Source: Helicobacter aurati (GTDB taxonomy: Bacteria > Campylobacterota > Campylobacteria > Campylobacterales > Helicobacteraceae). From it: 64,000 nucleotides of DNA. Location: the NCBI RefSeq assembly GCF_003364265.1, contig NZ_NXLW01000003.1, positions 1-64,000 of the forward strand. Direction: 5' to 3'. The notes beneath the pieces were generated by a model. That model was not told where the DNA came from and did not search any database. It saw nothing but the letters and a program-made list of their open reading frames with translations. The translations under genes and the position numbers were made by a program. This document shows positions 63,833-64,000 of this stretch, piece after piece. Every line of letters begins with the position of its first letter. Position 1 is the first letter of the stretch.

Positions 63833-64000
63833 TTATATATTTGGGTATATACGAGGCTGTAAAGCGGCAACACATTGTGCGAATATTCCCTCTTGTCTAC
63901 CTATGAAGCCCAGTTTTTCCGCTGTGCTAGCCTTGATACTTATTCGTGATTTAGGCAAATAGAGAATCTGCGATAAAGTCTCTTGCATCTGTGTTTTATA
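63833..64000 (-). CDS. ispDF: IspDF bifunctional enzyme, C-terminal end (5' part outside the window)
   Basis: The last 55 codons are visible on the minus strand: ETLSQILYLPKSRISIKAST, then AEKLGFIGRQEGIFAQCVAAL, ending LQPRIYPNI and TAA at 63833-63835 (pieces). This is the IspF part (MECDP synthase; the ISIKAT-TEKLGF-GR-EGI motif). In Campylobacterota it is usually fused to IspD, hence the symbol, but only the IspF end is seen. Together with ispE at 50322 it shows the MEP pathway is used. Confidence 0.87.
   Translation of the reverse strand, partial: YKTQMQETLSQILYLPKSRISIKASTAEKLGFIGRQEGIFAQCVAALQPRIYPNI

Noticed and set aside
1-64000. tRNA, rRNA, CRISPR, insertion sequence or prophage
   Set aside because: No acceptor/T-arm pattern other than the tmRNA, no regularly spaced direct repeats, and no transposase, integrase or phage protein in any frame.

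Overview
The window looks like chromosomal DNA of a Helicobacter species, probably of the enterohepatic type (Campylobacterota). The base composition is AT-rich. Several gene arrangements point the same way: a complex I operon with a 75-residue NuoE-like protein and no ordinary NuoF, an HP1021-type orphan regulator next to ispDF, an acetone carboxylase operon, an HP1222-type D-lactate dehydrogenase, a Lewis-type fucosyltransferase, a tmRNA tag ending in YAPAYAKVA, and long poly-G tracts inside surface-glycan genes. No tRNA, rRNA, CRISPR array or insertion sequence was seen.

Layout. 1-4747 (+): a compact set made of a hexapeptide acyltransferase (5' end outside the window), an acyl carrier protein, two short-chain dehydrogenases, an AAC(3)-fold acyltransferase and an amino-acid-type adenylation enzyme. 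It probably makes an acyl or aminoacyl decoration for a surface or flagellin sugar. The second dehydrogenase is switched off by an out-of-frame G8 tract. 4731-7102: a secreted beta-propeller-like protein, a MetQ-type binding protein and ssrA (tmRNA). 7265-13548: D-lactate dehydrogenase, then hemL, whose 3' end has been replaced by a family 90 glycosyltransferase gene, then hemE. 13607-21538: a frameshifted chemoreceptor, glmM, an outer-membrane protein, a MalY-type aminotransferase, a peroxiredoxin behind a Fur/PerR-like dyad, a DUF455 protein and a flavin reductase.

21543-40494 (-): the full nuo operon, ABCDEFGGHIJKLMN. It has two NuoG paralogues, and the NuoF position is taken by a fusion of a NuoF-like Fe-S tail to a GltD-type NADPH/FAD oxidoreductase. 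40693-49000: metI without metN, the wreck of an Old Yellow Enzyme gene, a HAD phosphatase, heptosyltransferase I, a lipoprotein, a MORN-repeat protein, a YihY-type membrane protein, a decayed GT25 galactosyltransferase with a C13 tract, gmhA, and a small secreted protein with an internal stop codon. 49111-54243 (+): truB-csrA-ispE followed directly by an alpha-fucosyltransferase and an OpgB-like phosphoglycerol transferase that carries an in-frame G11 tract. 54367-64000: acetone carboxylase (acxC, acxB, acxA, minus strand), a frameshifted FadL-type porin, an ATP-sulfurylase-like protein, the HP1021-type regulator and the 3' end of ispDF.

Two themes connect the genes. The first is energy metabolism from small organic substrates (lactate, acetone) feeding a quinone pool together with an unusual complex I. 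The second is variable surface carbohydrate: heptose core, fucose, galactose, phosphoglycerol and acyl/aminoacyl decorations, several under slipped-strand or mutational control. The three long G tracts all share the same left flank, AATACG, on the + strand although they lie in unrelated genes and different reading frames. Frameshifts, stops or truncations affect at least seven genes. Most of these are surface, sensory or peripheral functions; hemL is the exception.
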